From: Juglans regia
Lineage: Eukaryota; Streptophyta; Magnoliopsida; Fagales; Juglandaceae
NCBI RefSeq assembly: GCF_001411555.2
Contig: NC_049912.1
Span: forward strand, 20,134,341 to 20,198,340
Reading direction: 5' to 3'
DNA: 64,000 nucleotides
The notes below the pieces were generated by a model. It saw only the letters and a list, made by a program, of their open reading frames with translations. It did not search any database and had not been told where the DNA came from. Position numbers and translations under genes: made by a program. This document shows, one piece after another, positions 47,051 to 58,414 of this stretch. How positions within the stretch are numbered: the stretch's first letter is position 1; each line of letters begins with the position of its first letter.

Positions 47051-47719
47051 ATGGGTGTATTCACTTATGAATATGAGACCACCACAGCTATCCCCCCACC
47101 AAGGTTGTTCAAGGCCTTAATTCTTGATGGTGACAACCTTGTCCCAAAGGTTGCACCCCAAGCCTTCAAGAGTACCGAGATCCTTGAAGGAGATGGAGGG
47201 CCCGGAACCATCAAGAAAATCACCTTCGGTGAAGGTTAGTTTTTACAGTATTTATTGTTATTCCCATGAATCTTTTTTACAACATTATATGTTTAATAAA
47301 TATTGCATAACCCACTTTATATGTCAATCTCTTTTTCACTTGAGATCGAACTCAAAAAAATCAGAGTCCGACAACATATGATCATATTAAAAGTTGTAAC
47401 AAATCTTGGGGAGTATTTTGCAGGTAGCCAATACAAGTATGTGAAGCACAAGGTAGAGAAGATTGACCACGCTAACTTCTCATACACCTACAGCTTGATT
47501 GAGGGGGATGCTTTGGGTGACATACTCGAGAAAATCTCATACGAGATCAAGCTCGTAGTCCATGAGGCAGGATCCATCGTGAAGAGCACAAGCCATTACC
47601 ACACCAAAGGTGACCACGAGATCAAGGAAGAGCATGTGAAGGCTGGAAAAGAGAAGGCTGCTGGACTTTTCAAGGCTATTGAGGGCTACCTCGTGGCACA
47701 TCCCGATACCTACAATTAA
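47051..47719 (+). CDS. PR-10 / Bet v 1-like protein (copy D)
   Basis: Exon 1 is 47051-47234, the intron is 189 bp (phase 1) and exon 2 is 47424-47719, giving 159 residues, one fewer than A and B because of a deletion in KLVVHEAGS. It starts [20 protein letters not shown]. The loop is [10 protein letters not shown], with Asp for the usual Asn, and the C-terminus is [16 protein letters not shown]. The role is as for copy A; the different loop and cavity residues place D and E in a separate subgroup. It differs from E at about six residues (TT/NS near residue 11, L/F, G/A, T/S, V/A). The 3' region has aataat rather than a canonical AATAAA near the end of S2. Confidence 0.95.
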
Positions 47720-48155
47720 AAAAATTAAGCTTGATCTTGTGTTTGGATCACATGCATGATGCCTATAAAATCTACTGCATCGATCTAGAGTCATTAATGT
47801 TGTAGTTGTGGCTTTCAGCTTGTTTTGTGCCCCTGCAGTCAATCATTTCATCAGTCTTGGCTTGCTAATAATGGAGTTTGTGGCTGTGGATTCTATGCTT
47901 AATTTCTGGTGATGTTCTGCTTCATGAGAGAGAAAAAAAAAAAAAGAAAGGCTATTGGTGTAATAATTTCAATACATTGTATGTATAATAATAAAAATGA
48001 ATCATAGTAATATTACTTGTAAACTGCATTCCTTATTTTGGCAGAGAATTGAGTACGAAAGATCCACTAGTTTTTGTAGGCACTGTAAACTTCAAGGCGC
48101 ATGATGTTATGGATTTTAGAAAGCTTTTGAGTAAGGCCCCTACTGTTTCTAAACA

Positions 48156-48171
48156 CACTACAAGGAAAAGC
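48156..48171 (+). mobile_element. CACTA-type terminal repeat
   Basis: CACTACAAGGAAAAGC stands at 48156-48171, followed by ttttgctgccaaaaactg and later atttttggctgcaac, the inverted-repeat-rich style of plant CACTA (En/Spm) ends. A partner end in the right orientation and a 3-bp target duplication were not established. Confidence 0.5.
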
Positions 48172-50094
48172 AGCTTTTGCTGCCAAAAACTGAAGGGCGA
48201 GTAATTTTTGGCTGCAACAGACCATAACTTATTGTAGCTGCCTTTTTGTAGTGGTGACTGTGAAATTCACCATAAAGCATACTTTTTCCGGCGACATGAT
48301 ATATTTTCCGGCGACTTTGTCTCTTCACAAATAATAACACCGTGTAAGATGGAAAATAACATGTTATTTCTTAATGCAGCGACATGTTTATCACCGCATT
48401 AAATTAGAAGAGTGCAAAATATTTCTCCCCGTAAAATTATAGAAACTCATTTTCGCCGATACTGATCTGTCTTCCACCCAATTTTGATGAAGCCATCGCG
48501 AGCCTCCACCACCAAGCATTAACCAGTTGTGCCTAGCCACCCTGCCTTTACCATCGAAACAGAGCAAAACCCTCTCCATCAATCCATCCCAGTCTTTACG
48601 TTGAACAAGGTCTGAGAAAACAATGTCGTGTGCCGTGCGATCTCCACCTTAGTCGATTCTTCTCTGTGACAGATCGACTTCCCTGCTGCACGGATCGCCT
48701 CTTCGCTTAGCCGGTAAGTCTCGTCCATCTCTCTCACAATCAATTCACCATCCCTCTCTCTCTGTCTCTCTAACTTTCACTCAGTCCCTCTCTCTCTATA
48801 GGTTGCCCAATCGTGTCCCACCGTCGCGCACGGCTTCTCCACTCGCGGTACCTATTTCAGCAAGCTATCTCCTCTCCTTTCAATATGTTTGATATTTCTC
48901 TCCTTCATTCCATGTCTATCTCTCTCTGTTTTGGGTATATGCATTTAACTTTTTTTTTTTTTTTGGGTTCATTTGCAAGTGAAAGGTAAAGTCATTGGAG
49001 GCTTAAATATTCAGATACTAGTTCAACTTGATTGTGAATTTATTACAAATTGCAGTGCTTTATCTACATTAGGAACTTTTTGATGCTAAAGGACGGGTTT
49101 TGATCAGTTTTTAGATGCTGATTTATAATTAATTTGGAGTTTTGGGAGGTTTGCCGAATGCTATTTTGGGTGACCAAGTGATAATTAATTTAGTCAATGC
49201 TTTCTTCCGTATTTCCTAGATGGTTCTCACAACTTGAAGTGGTTGCTATGTTTTGATCGCATATGTAGTGGGCTGAACTCAGTTTTTTCAGTACCTTTTG
49301 CTCTGAATACTGAAATGAACTATAATTATAAAAAAAATACTGAAATGAACTAAACATTTGTCATGAATCGTGGGCCGATGTCTGTATTAATATAAAATAT
49401 AACTTATGGGCCAAGTAAAAGCCTGGTCAGCCACTTCTTTGAAAGTTGAAAGTCCTTCCTCGAAGAATATTTTTGTCCCCTCATGCCACAAAAGACACGT
49501 ACCATCACATGCATTTTATTTCTACTCCATTTATTTATTTGCTCACACATTGAATCTGTCTTTTTCCACAGTGCTACTGAGTTTATTCTGTATAAGTTGA
49601 AATTGGTGGGGAAGATAACTGAAGTCCACAGTGTTGACGAGTTTATGGCTTAGTACAAGCTTAAATTGATAGAGAAGATAATTGAATAAGACATTTCACT
49701 AGTAAATTTGTAATGGAAGAGTTTGAATATCTGGATGATGATCAGTCTAGAACTTTTTCTGTGTCTGATATAACACATGCTCAATTATCTACTCTGGTCA
49801 GGTGACAATACCATGGAAACAAATGTTATTGTTTTGTATACGTGTATGAAATACTTCCTGTAAAATCAACTTTTCTGAATGGATATGTACTTGATCTTGG
49901 GATTCTTGAAAATTAAATCAGTCCTAAGACTATTACGTTTGGTGATCATTAATTTGAATGAAGATGCAAAATGTATCGATGTGCAAAAATTGGGATTCTT
50001 GGAAATATGGACCACTACCCTCCATATTATGTACTTCAACTTGCACTGTTTTTTGGGAAACAATATCATTCAAATTTGAGGTTGGCATATTACT
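48172..50094. other. Probable CACTA-derived and intergenic DNA
   Basis: 48172-48400 has subterminal-like repeats (ttttccggcgac twice, 48284 and 48306). 48400-48900 is a GC-richer leader-like stretch with CT runs. 49310-49345 has a short duplication (tactgaaatgaacta twice). No transposase or host gene was recognised. Short frames at 49866-50079 on both strands are mutually exclusive. Confidence 0.4.
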
Positions 50095-50420
50095 TCCAAC
50101 CTCTTGAGATGATTGATGAACAATACGACCGAATCGATATATACCGATTCACTACCGATACCGAATCGATTTACTACCGAAACTGGAACTTCCAGTTTTC
50201 TCGATTTCGGTCTGGTCCGATTCGGTTTTTCTAGTTTATGGATTATCTATGTTAGTAATAATATTATATTTACATATACTAAATTATTAGTCTATTTATA
50301 TTATAGTATAAGTATATTATTTTATAATAATTAACACATACTAGTATAGTATTGAATTTAACTATAGTTTATATAAGTTCTCGACTTTTTATATGAGTAT
50401 ATATGATCAAATTGTTGTAT
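50095..50420. mobile_element. Fragment related to the 18296 hAT-like family
   Basis: 50120-50235 is dense in accgaatcg/cgattcggt words. 50281-50380 closely resembles 18822-18910 (attattagtctatttatatta, tagtattagtatatt-type sequence), so part of the same TA-rich interior is present. Ends and target duplication are not resolved. Confidence 0.5.
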
Positions 50421-51468
50421 ATAATATAAATCATACTAAGAACAAGAATCACAATCATCAAATCACAATTTAGAAAATATACATGTGGAAGACATCTTGA
50501 AAGCAAATCTTGATACTCCACAAATATTAGCAGTCAAATCTTCCCCTCCTTACTCCTCACAAAAGTATTAGCCTTCAATGGGATAAGTCAATAGACACAC
50601 ATGGAGAGGAGAGGGGACCTAGCTATATATATAGAAAACTTATGGAGTCCTCTCGTTAAAAACTCAAATCCCAATTATAAGGTTTAAGAAATTTTCAGAA
50701 TAAAACCCTTAAGCTTCCCAATAAGGTTTAGGAAATTTTCAGAATAAAATTTTTAAGCTTTCTAGCCTACATACGTAATTTACCACATTAAATAGGATAT
50801 AATCCTATATTATTAAGGTGCATAAAACTCCAAATGATCACTCAACATATTGGGTTTAACCAAAGTACCATTATGAGCTATATATCTAACCCGTTTTTAT
50901 AAAACACAAAATATGCAATCAAATGAAGCCCATATTTTGAAAATATTCTAATATTCTTCCACTTGGGCGAACATTGATTGCTATTAAAAAATGAAATAAA
51001 AACTTGTTTTGAAAGTGACTCTTGGGTTAGACTACATAGGTGGCCACACATATATATAACTCTAATGATAACACCGTAAAAAACACGATTTAGTCCAACA
51101 AGAATATTAACATTGAACATGAAAGTCATTACACCCCTTAAACGTTGTAAAACCACTTCACAGCTACAAATGCTAATATCCTCATCGACATGGATCTCCA
51201 TACTACAAACGATGTATGTAGTATGAACTTAGCATTAATGTGATCAAAAGCTGTGCTAATTCATATCAGTCCTCATAATACTTCAAAATGAAGCCACATG
51301 CCTCTAAAAGTGACTCATCTTATATCTTTTATTCGTTATATCTCGAGATCTTAATGATATCATAATAAAATATATAAGTCAAATGCATGCTCAAAACAAA
51401 GTTTATGAATAGGAGAGATATATATATATATATATATTATCATTGAAATGAGTTGTACCCAAAAACAT
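50421..51468. other. AT-rich intergenic DNA
   Basis: There is a local near-duplication (aggtttaagaaattttcaga near 50680 and aggtttaggaaattttcaga near 50724) and a TA microsatellite at 51419-51438. The minus-strand frame 50878-51201 is unrecognised. It separates S2 copy 1 from S1 copy 2. Confidence 0.5.
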
Positions 51469-53512
51469 ATCAACATGTCAATTAGTAGTGTCTCCATCAA
51501 CGTAGATCAGGTCCAATATGCCATGTCATGTAATTTGGTCAAAGAATTAATATCTCGTTGAACAGCGAAATTAGTAATATATACAAATTGTCAGGTCAGC
51601 ATTCATGTGGGAACCCATATATACCATTTTCCAGTCAATATTGGTGATCATAACTATCTATCACCGTGAATTATAAATATAATTATAGAACGGTGCTTGA
51701 AGTCAATCAAACCTAACCATGAAGTTCACTTTTATTTTATTTTTTAAAAATAAAAAATAGAAAACCTTTTCGGTGGCAAAGAATTTATGTTAAAAAAAGT
51801 TTTAAAAGTTGATTTTTTAGTATTTTTCAAAAATTGGGAGTTGACCCAAAAGTAACGTTAATGCGCGCTAACGTTAAGAACAATGAATATGATTTGAAGG
51901 CCACCGATAGGGGATCCCAAGGGTTAATTAGAAGTGCAAAAATGCAATTTTTTTTTTTTTTTTTGTGCGTTTTTCTTCAAGTATTTTTTAAATCACTTTA
52001 AATAGTTTTTCAAAAAGGCAGAAAACTCACAAACTCATTTAAAAATACTTTCGTAAAAAAAAACCACCATCAATAGCCTCTCTTGATGGCTTTCCTCGGT
52101 GGGATAAACATTTCCCTATTGTCAATGACATTAAAAAAGGGCAAAGATCGTTAGAATTTTGTCAAATTGAATTGATTTAACATAGATTATAAATACTTTG
52201 TAATCACTAATTTATCAAGTAAATTTGTAATAAATAGCGTATGTATTTTGATACTTTCCTTCAATCCCATAAAATCATACAATTCAATACAAGAAAAATG
52301 TGCATTTGTGACAATAATAGACTCATTTTGACAATAAATAATCATTTCCGTAAGAAATAACTAGCAATTAATATATAGCTTTTTTGTAGTGATATTTGTG
52401 GTTGAATTAAGTGAATTCTCCAAAAAGAAAATAGATTAAGGGATACTTGGAGAATGAGATGAAATGAAAGTTTTGTGAATAATAGTAAGATACAATTTGT
52501 TAACAATAGTGAGATAATTTGAATTAAGTATGTTTTGGATTTTAAAAAAATGAGAGAGAAAATTTAAATAAAAAATATTATAAAGTTAAAATAATATTGT
52601 TAGAATATACTTTTTTAATATTCTTTTTGTTTCATGATTTGAAAAAGTTGATTTTTTTTTAGTGGGGCTACTCTACCGCCCCACTCTTACCGTTGGGCGT
52701 AATGCCCAACGTTTTTTTTTTCATATTTTTTTAATATTTTTTAATATTTTTAAAAAATAAAAAAAATACACAAATACACTTAAAATCACTTCTTTAATCA
52801 CTAAGTAAAAAAAAAAAAAGACCAGCGGCCAAATGAAGTGAGCAAAATGGAGAAGCGAAGTAGCTTTTTTCTTTTTCTTTTTAAAAGTTTGAGAAATTTG
52901 TAATCATTAGTTTAAAAAATATATAATAATTAGTTAAAAAATATTTATATTTAAATAATATTTTAAAAAAATTAGATAAAATGAGATAAAATAAAAATTA
53001 CTATCAAACAGCCCATGAGAGAAGCATGTGACTTGAGCTATTGATTTGAGGCAGGAACACGCCATCATTTACTTGTAAAGGCAAATACTATAGGTGTTAC
53101 ACTTACGCCGCTGCCTCCTCAACCCATGAATTGTTATTTGGGTCATTAGAGCCAAGACTATCTCGTTTGGTTGTTTGGTTATATAGTTGAGATAAAATAA
53201 AAATTTAAAATTAAATATTATTAAAATATAATTAATTTTATAATATTATTATTATTTTAATATTTAAAAAAATTAAATTATTTATTATATTTTATATAAA
53301 AATTTAAATAAATTATAATAATTAAACAAAAAGAGATGATCTGTAAAACTAAACAAGTCCGGAAGCCCCGTCACAAAGCCAGCTGTGGGCTTTAGTAGAG
53401 GCCTCACTCATTCTTAGAATATTAGTTCTTAAAAGGTCAAAAGCCGCCGTTTCTTAAATTAATCACTCAATTCGGTAACTAATAATATCATCTAATTACT
53501 CAAAAACCGTTA
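51469..53512. repeat. Segmental duplication block S1, copy 2
   Basis: It is collinear with 43361-45425 (see that entry). Differences include a small insertion of about 220 bp at 52661-52882 that copy 1 lacks and loss of part of the 43740-44030 stretch. The CACTA-like end is at 52391. Confidence 0.85.
52661..52882. mobile_element. Small insertion with two adjacent hairpins
   Basis: It is absent from the paralogous position in 43361-45425, where gttgatttttttt runs straight into aaaatttaagaaatt. It opens with two perfect stem-loops: GTGGGGC/GCCCCAC (52662-52668, 52678-52684) and CGTTGGGC/GCCCAACG (52691-52698, 52704-52711, loop gtaat). T-rich and A-rich sequence follow. The GC-rich head plus homopolymer layout resembles a SINE or MITE, but the type is not identified. 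Confidence 0.6.
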
Positions 53513-53687
53513 CGGGCGACGGAAAATAGAGAACAGAGAAATTGCAAAATGAATTAGTTGTTTGCAGCTAAATTTTCATTCTTAAATTGTTTCATAATTG
53601 AGAATTATTGTGTTTTTGGAATAAATGATTTTTTTTTTTTGTATCTTACTCCAATTGATTAGAGTCTTTCTAATTTTTTTGGGAGTG

Positions 53688-54213
53688 TTGCTGTCGTGTT
53701 TCGCGGGTCTGGACAAATTCAAGCAGGCAGTACCACAATGTGAATTATTTGAAATCCCTGACAGTGTTTCGGTCCAGCTGTATGGTGACGATTCATACGT
53801 CTATGGTGATGAATGGAAAATAGATGCTGTGCAAATAAAAATAGATGATACCAAGATTTAAATTATTCGACAATATGTCTATGTTTACAATCACTCATAG
53901 ATCCTCATATCTCATTGTATAGAGAAGGTCTATTGATCGTCTTCTTGATCTCTCAATCTGTTTTTCCGTCCCGATCTCCCTATTTCCTTAGTCTCTCATC
54001 AATCAATCATTTTTAATGTTGTCTGGACATTCCCTTTTATTGGCTTGCTTGACCCGTTATTGTACATGCCAGTCTGCCTTGAGTTGGTAAATCTCCTTTG
54101 CGTGAACCTTTTATCTTTTCCCCCTGATCTTTTAACATTTTATAGCCTCTCATATCCTTGTTGTCCCCTTCTTACCTCCCTTTAACATTTGCAGCCTTCA
54201 TGTCTCTCTCATG
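53688..54213 (-). repeat. Left LTR-like arm (inverted relative to 57421-58001)
   Basis: Reading the minus strand gives an LTR-like unit followed by tggtactgcctgcttg, a primer-site-like sequence, near 53735. It matches the plus strand of 57421-58001 at roughly 80-85 percent by eye (for example acaatcactcatagatcctc against gaggatccttgagtgattgt). The TATA-like box of the right arm is degraded here (aataaaag). The open frame 53625-53861 lies within it and is not a gene. Confidence 0.8.
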
Positions 54214-54934
54214 AACCACGTCTCGTAATGCAAAAAACTGAGGCACGGCTCAGCCGTGTTGCAGATAGAAGAGATACTGGTGGAGGTCCTTGTGGTCCGT
54301 CGGCAACGTCTGACCTCATCGGTGCTGTCTCCAACGCCCATGGCTGGCCCGCGGTCGCCATTTGCCACACACCCAGGCACACAGTGCCGCGCACACAACA
54401 AAGAACTCTCGGCGTCCAGTCATGGGCACGGTTGTCTCACCGGCGATCACTACGTGAACCACAAGTGCTCTCTGCTTTAGCCGATACAAGAATTGCCGAG
54501 AGGGGCCATTGTCTATCCCGCTGTGTACACTGGAGCTCTATGGTGGTACTATGTCCAAGTTCGAAAACAGCACACTTGGAGTCCATGCTCAGTCTCCAGC
54601 TCTGACGTCACCGACTCGGAAGTCAATAGCTTAGATCCATCAGCTTGGAAGTCGCCAGACAACTTGCACAAACTCACCCTCATGGAGCATACACTTCATT
54701 GCATGGATCCTTCAGCTCGGTAAAATACATGCACGGAGCATACACGTCATTACATGAAGCAGCAACTCGAAAAACATCACACGACTACATCTATCATGTA
54801 CTGGATGAAATTGCGCAACTTGCACATAAAGTCGCATGTGCAACGTCCGCCATGTATGGGAAGCCCATGACGGACCAGACCAGTCGCACAGACAAAAATT
54901 GATAAAATTGCACAACTTGAATGAGACTTTTTTG
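54214..54934. other. Unassigned GC-richer spacer inside the inverted structure
   Basis: Overlapping frames of 60-140 codons are present on both strands but none is recognisable. A local near-repeat occurs (ggagcatacacttcattgcat at 54678 and ggagcatacacgtcattacat at 54736). Confidence 0.4.
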
Positions 54935-55320
54935 TTATGCTCGGCTCATATGTTCTGCTCGGCTCGAATTTTATGCTCGGATCGGTTTTCTTGCTCGGTT
55001 CGGCTTTCCTACTTGGCTCAGATTTTCTGCTCAGATCGGTTTTCTTGCGAGGTTCGGCTTTCTTGCTTGACTCAGATTTTATGCTCGGATCGATTTTCTT
55101 GCTCGGTTCGGCATTCTACTCGGCTCGGCTATTTTGCTCTGCTGTGCTGTGCTATTTTCTTCTGCTCGGCTCGGATTTTCTTCTCGGTTTGGCTTCTCTA
55201 ATTGGTTCGGCTTTTCTGCTCGACTCAATTTTCATGCTCAACTCCGCTATCCTGTTCGGCTATGTTGTTATGCTCTGCTCTGCTGCGATGTTCTTCTCTG
55301 CACTGTTGCGCAGTCAAGCA
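54935..55320 (+). repeat. Tandem array, unit about 18 bp
   Basis: Degenerate units of the form ttcttgctcggttcggct repeat about 20 times. Because the unit is close to a multiple of three, several reading frames stay open and give pseudo-repetitive peptides (LGSVFLLGSAF). These are not called genes. Confidence 0.85.
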
Positions 55321-55497
55321 TGGACTCTCCCTAACTAAACAACAACTCCAGGTTTGTTACTCTCAAAGTTCATGTAAATTCTGTTTCTACTAACAAAGTT
55401 ATTTCTATCATTGGAACAAGCTGCCGAGAGCGAAAGGTCAAGAACCACCCGACCTACCAGAAACAAGCTTGGTCTCTAGATTGGCTACGAAGAATTA

Positions 55498-56047
55498 AAG
55501 CACAGGAACTGAGCCATGAGTTCTGACCTGCTAATAGCTATTCTCAACGCAGTTTAAATGACTTGCCGATCTTCGTGCAATATGAGATGCGTTGGTGAGG
55601 GAGCAGGACCCTCGGGCTCTGCCAACCTATAAGTGCCAATCCATGAAGTATAAAGCACAAGAACCGAGCCATGAGTTTTGACTTGCTAATAGCTATTCTC
55701 AATGCAGTCTAAATGACTTACCGAGTTTCGTGCAATATGAGATGCGTTGGTGAGGAGCAGGGCCCTCGGGCTCTGCCAACCTATAAGTGTCAATCCAATA
55801 AATATAAGGCACAGGAATCAAGCCACGAGCTCTGACCTGCTAATAGCTATTCTCAACGCAGTCTAAATGACTTGCCGAGTTTCGTGCAAAATGAGTTGCG
55901 TTGGTGAGGGAGCAAGGCCCTCGGGCACTACCAACCTATAAGAGCCAATCCACGAAGTATAAAGCACAGGAACCTAGCCATGAGCTCTGACCTACTAACA
56001 GCTATTCTCAACGTAGTCTAAATGAATTGCTGAACTTCGTGCAAAGA
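55498..56047 (+). repeat. Tandem array, unit about 154 bp, 3.5 copies
   Basis: Units begin aagcacaggaac or close variants at 55498, 55653, 55806 and 55962 (periods 155, 153, 156). They contain ctaatagctattctcaacgc and cttcgtgcaatatgagatgc. Confidence 0.9.
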
Positions 56048-56310
56048 TCTCCAACAAACAGAATCTCCATCAAACAGAATCTCCATCAAACAGAATCTCC
56101 ATCAATGATAGAATCTCCATCAAAAGGAATCTCCATTAGACGGAATCTCCATCAAACAGAATCTCCACCAAAAGAATCTCCATCAGTGATAGAATCTCCA
56201 TCAAAAAGGAATCTCCATTAGACGGAATCTCCATCAAACAGAATCTCCACCAAAAGAATCTCCATCAAAAGGAATCTTCATTAGACAAAATCTCCATCTG
56301 CAGAATCTCC
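56048..56310 (+). repeat. Tandem array, unit about 17 bp
   Basis: Repeats of aatctccatcaaacag occur with variants (caaaagg, tagacgg, tgatag) arranged in a higher-order pattern of several units, the pattern itself being repeated about twice. Confidence 0.9.
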
Positions 56311-56340
56311 ATAAAAAAAACCTAGTTACTAGACTCGCGA

Positions 56341-57075
56341 GCTCCGCGCTCGCACTTTACGCGGTCGAGTCCACCTCCAGCACCATTCGAGCTCCACGCT
56401 TGCGCTTTATGCAATCGAGTCCAACTCTCTCACCATTCAAGCTTCGCACTCGCTCTTTAAGCAATCGAGTCCACCTCTGGCACCATTCGAGCTCCGTGCT
56501 CGCGCTTTACGCGGTCGAGTCCACCTCCTGCACCATTCGAAGTCTTTGCTCATGCTTGTGCAATCGAGTCCATCTCCCGCACCAGTCGAGCTCCACGCTC
56601 ATGCTTTACGTGGTCGAGTCCAACTCCTACACCACTCGAGCTTCGCGCTCACTCTTTACATGGTGGACTCCACCTCTTGCACCATTCGAGCTCTGCGCTT
56701 GCGCTTTACAAGGTCAAGTCCACCTCTCGCACCATTCGAGCTCCACGCTTGTGCTTACGCGGTCAAGTCCATCTCCTGCACCATTCAAGCTCCGCTCTCG
56801 CTCTTTACGCAGTCGAGTCCAACTCCCGCACCACTCAAGCTCCGCATTCGCTGTCCACCTCCCGCACCATCCGTGCTCCGCGCTCGAGCTTTACGCAGTC
56901 GAGTCCATCTCCTGCACCATTCTAGCTCCACACTCGCGCTTTACGCAGTTGATTCCAACTCCCGCACCACTTGAGCTCTGCGCTCGCTATCCACCTCCCG
57001 CACCATCTGAGCTCCATGCTCGCGCTTTACTAGTCGATTTCATCTCCCGCACCATTCGATCTCGGCGCTCGCAAG
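56341..57075 (+). repeat. Tandem array, unit 50 bp, about 15 copies
   Basis: Units start gctccgcgct or variants at 56341, 56391, 56441 and 56491, an exact 50-bp period, and contain acgcggtcgagtccacctcc. Later units vary in length. The 235-codon open frame 56400-57107 is only this array read through. Confidence 0.92.
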
Positions 57076-57094
57076 GCATTATTGAAACCAGCCC

Positions 57095-57240
57095 AATAAT
57101 GAGGTAATAAGAGCGAAAAGAAACTGAGGAAATAGGAGAAAGAGAAACTGAGGAAATAGGAACCAAAAGAAACTTGAGGAAATAGGAGCGAAAAGAAATT
57201 GAGGAAATATGAGCAAAGAAAAGCTGAAGAAATAGGAACA
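57095..57240 (+). repeat. Tandem array, unit about 25 bp
   Basis: About five units of gaggaaataggagcgaaaag occur. This purine-only array is immediately inside the right LTR-like arm. Confidence 0.85.
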
Positions 57241-57420
57241 TAATAAATTTTCTTTATAATTTCCAGCCCCAAAATGGTGCTAAAAATTAGCGGGGTTCTG
57301 TGAAGGGGAAAATATATCCATAGTCCATAAATTGGGCTCAACACATCAAGATATCACTAAGGACAAAAAGGGAGACAAGGAAAAGGCAAAAGAGGAAGAC
57401 AAGGGAGAGATAAGAAGGGA

Positions 57421-58001
57421 CATGAGAGAGACATGAGGGCTGCAACTATCAGAGGGAGGTAATAAGGGGAAAAGAGGGATATGGGAGGCTATAAAGTGTT
57501 AGAAGATCAGGGGGAGAAGGCAAAGGGTTCACGTAAAGAAGATTTGCCAACTTAATGCAGGCTGACATGTACAGTAAGGGGTCAGACAAGCCTATAAAAG
57601 GGAATTCCTAGACAACATTAAAGATGATTGATTGATGAGAGACCAAGGAAGTAGGGAGATCGGGATGGAAAAATAGATTGAGAGATCAAGAAGACGATCA
57701 ACAGACCTTCTCTATACAATGAGATATGAGGATCCTTGAGTGATTGTAAACATATATATATATATATATATTATGTTGGAGACTTCCCTCCTCAAACTCC
57801 CGTGGACGTAGGCATATTGTTGAACCACATAAATCTTGGTATAATCTCTTTTTACTTTCACAGCATCTATTTTTCATTCACCACCATAGACGTATGAACT
57901 GCCACCGTACAGCTGCACCGGAACACTGCCGGCGGCTCCAAATAATTTTTCATGGCACTGTCTGCGTGGATTTGCCCAGGCTCGCAAAACACGACATCAA
58001 C
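57421..58001 (+). repeat. Right LTR-like arm with TATA and primer-site-like end
   Basis: The plus strand has TATAAAAG at 57593-57600, an R/U5-like stretch, a TA run near 57752-57771, then aataatttttca ending at 57952 and TGGCACTGTCTGCGTGG at 57953. The latter looks like the TGGCGCCGTCTGTGG primer-site region of plant gypsy elements. It is the inverted partner of 53688-54213, with about 55 extra bp around the TA run. Confidence 0.8.
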
Positions 58002-58166
58002 AGGGGGAAAATAATTTTTAAAGTCTTAAACTGAGTAAATCCAACAATGTCATGATAAACCTCACTTTTTTCAAATGAAATCTACGAAGGTTATATATCT
58101 TAAAACTGTATTTAGTATTATTTCTTTTTATGGTCTTATATTGAATATAGAAATAAATTCTAACAA
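57953..58166 (+). repeat. 214-bp direct repeat, copy 1 (post-LTR sequence)
   Basis: It begins at the primer-site-like tggcactgtctg and ends attctaacaa. It is repeated at 58415-58628 with about nine differences. Confidence 0.9.
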
Positions 58167-58414
58167 GGAAAAATAAACAAAGATTTCATATATATATATA
58201 TATATATAAATATATCTAATTATACTTAAAGGAGGCTATCGGCATATGAATAGTAATGAACAGTGATTTGTGTTTGACACTTTCTTTCTTCCATCTATGC
58301 CCATGTGTTTATGTGTTTTTTCATCTTCCTCTTTCTTCCTTCTTTACCCCTCGGTTTGAGTTGTTTTCCCATTGTCGAGTAGGGGGTGAACAGTGTTTAT
58401 GTGTCTTTTTCTCG

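Larger units (their letters stand above)
46433..48039. repeat. PR-10 duplication block S2, copy 1
   Basis: From aacttacaaaatagtgcaaa to ttccttatttt this block aligns with 59317-60991, covering about 600 bp of upstream DNA, the whole PR-10 D gene and about 320 bp downstream. Differences are mainly homopolymer and microsatellite length (poly-T near 46500, ATT repeat near 46754). Confidence 0.9.

Noticed and set aside
47303..47719. Longer start for PR-10 D exon 2 without splicing (also 60283-60681 in E)
   Set aside because: The extra N-terminal codons are intron. The tttgcag acceptor and phase-1 junction reproduce the family sequence exactly.
54189..55393. Several 60-138 codon frames on both strands
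   Set aside because: They overlap one another and lie in the 18-bp array and its GC-richer flank. None resembles a known protein.
56048..57075. Short regular repeats that might suggest a CRISPR-like array
   Set aside because: Units are contiguous and degenerate, with no unique spacers, and the setting is a plant genome.
56400..57107. 235-codon open frame, with nested frames 56546-56974 and 56677-56925
   Set aside because: It is the 50-bp tandem array read through. Three overlapping frames are open at once, and no protein family is recognisable.
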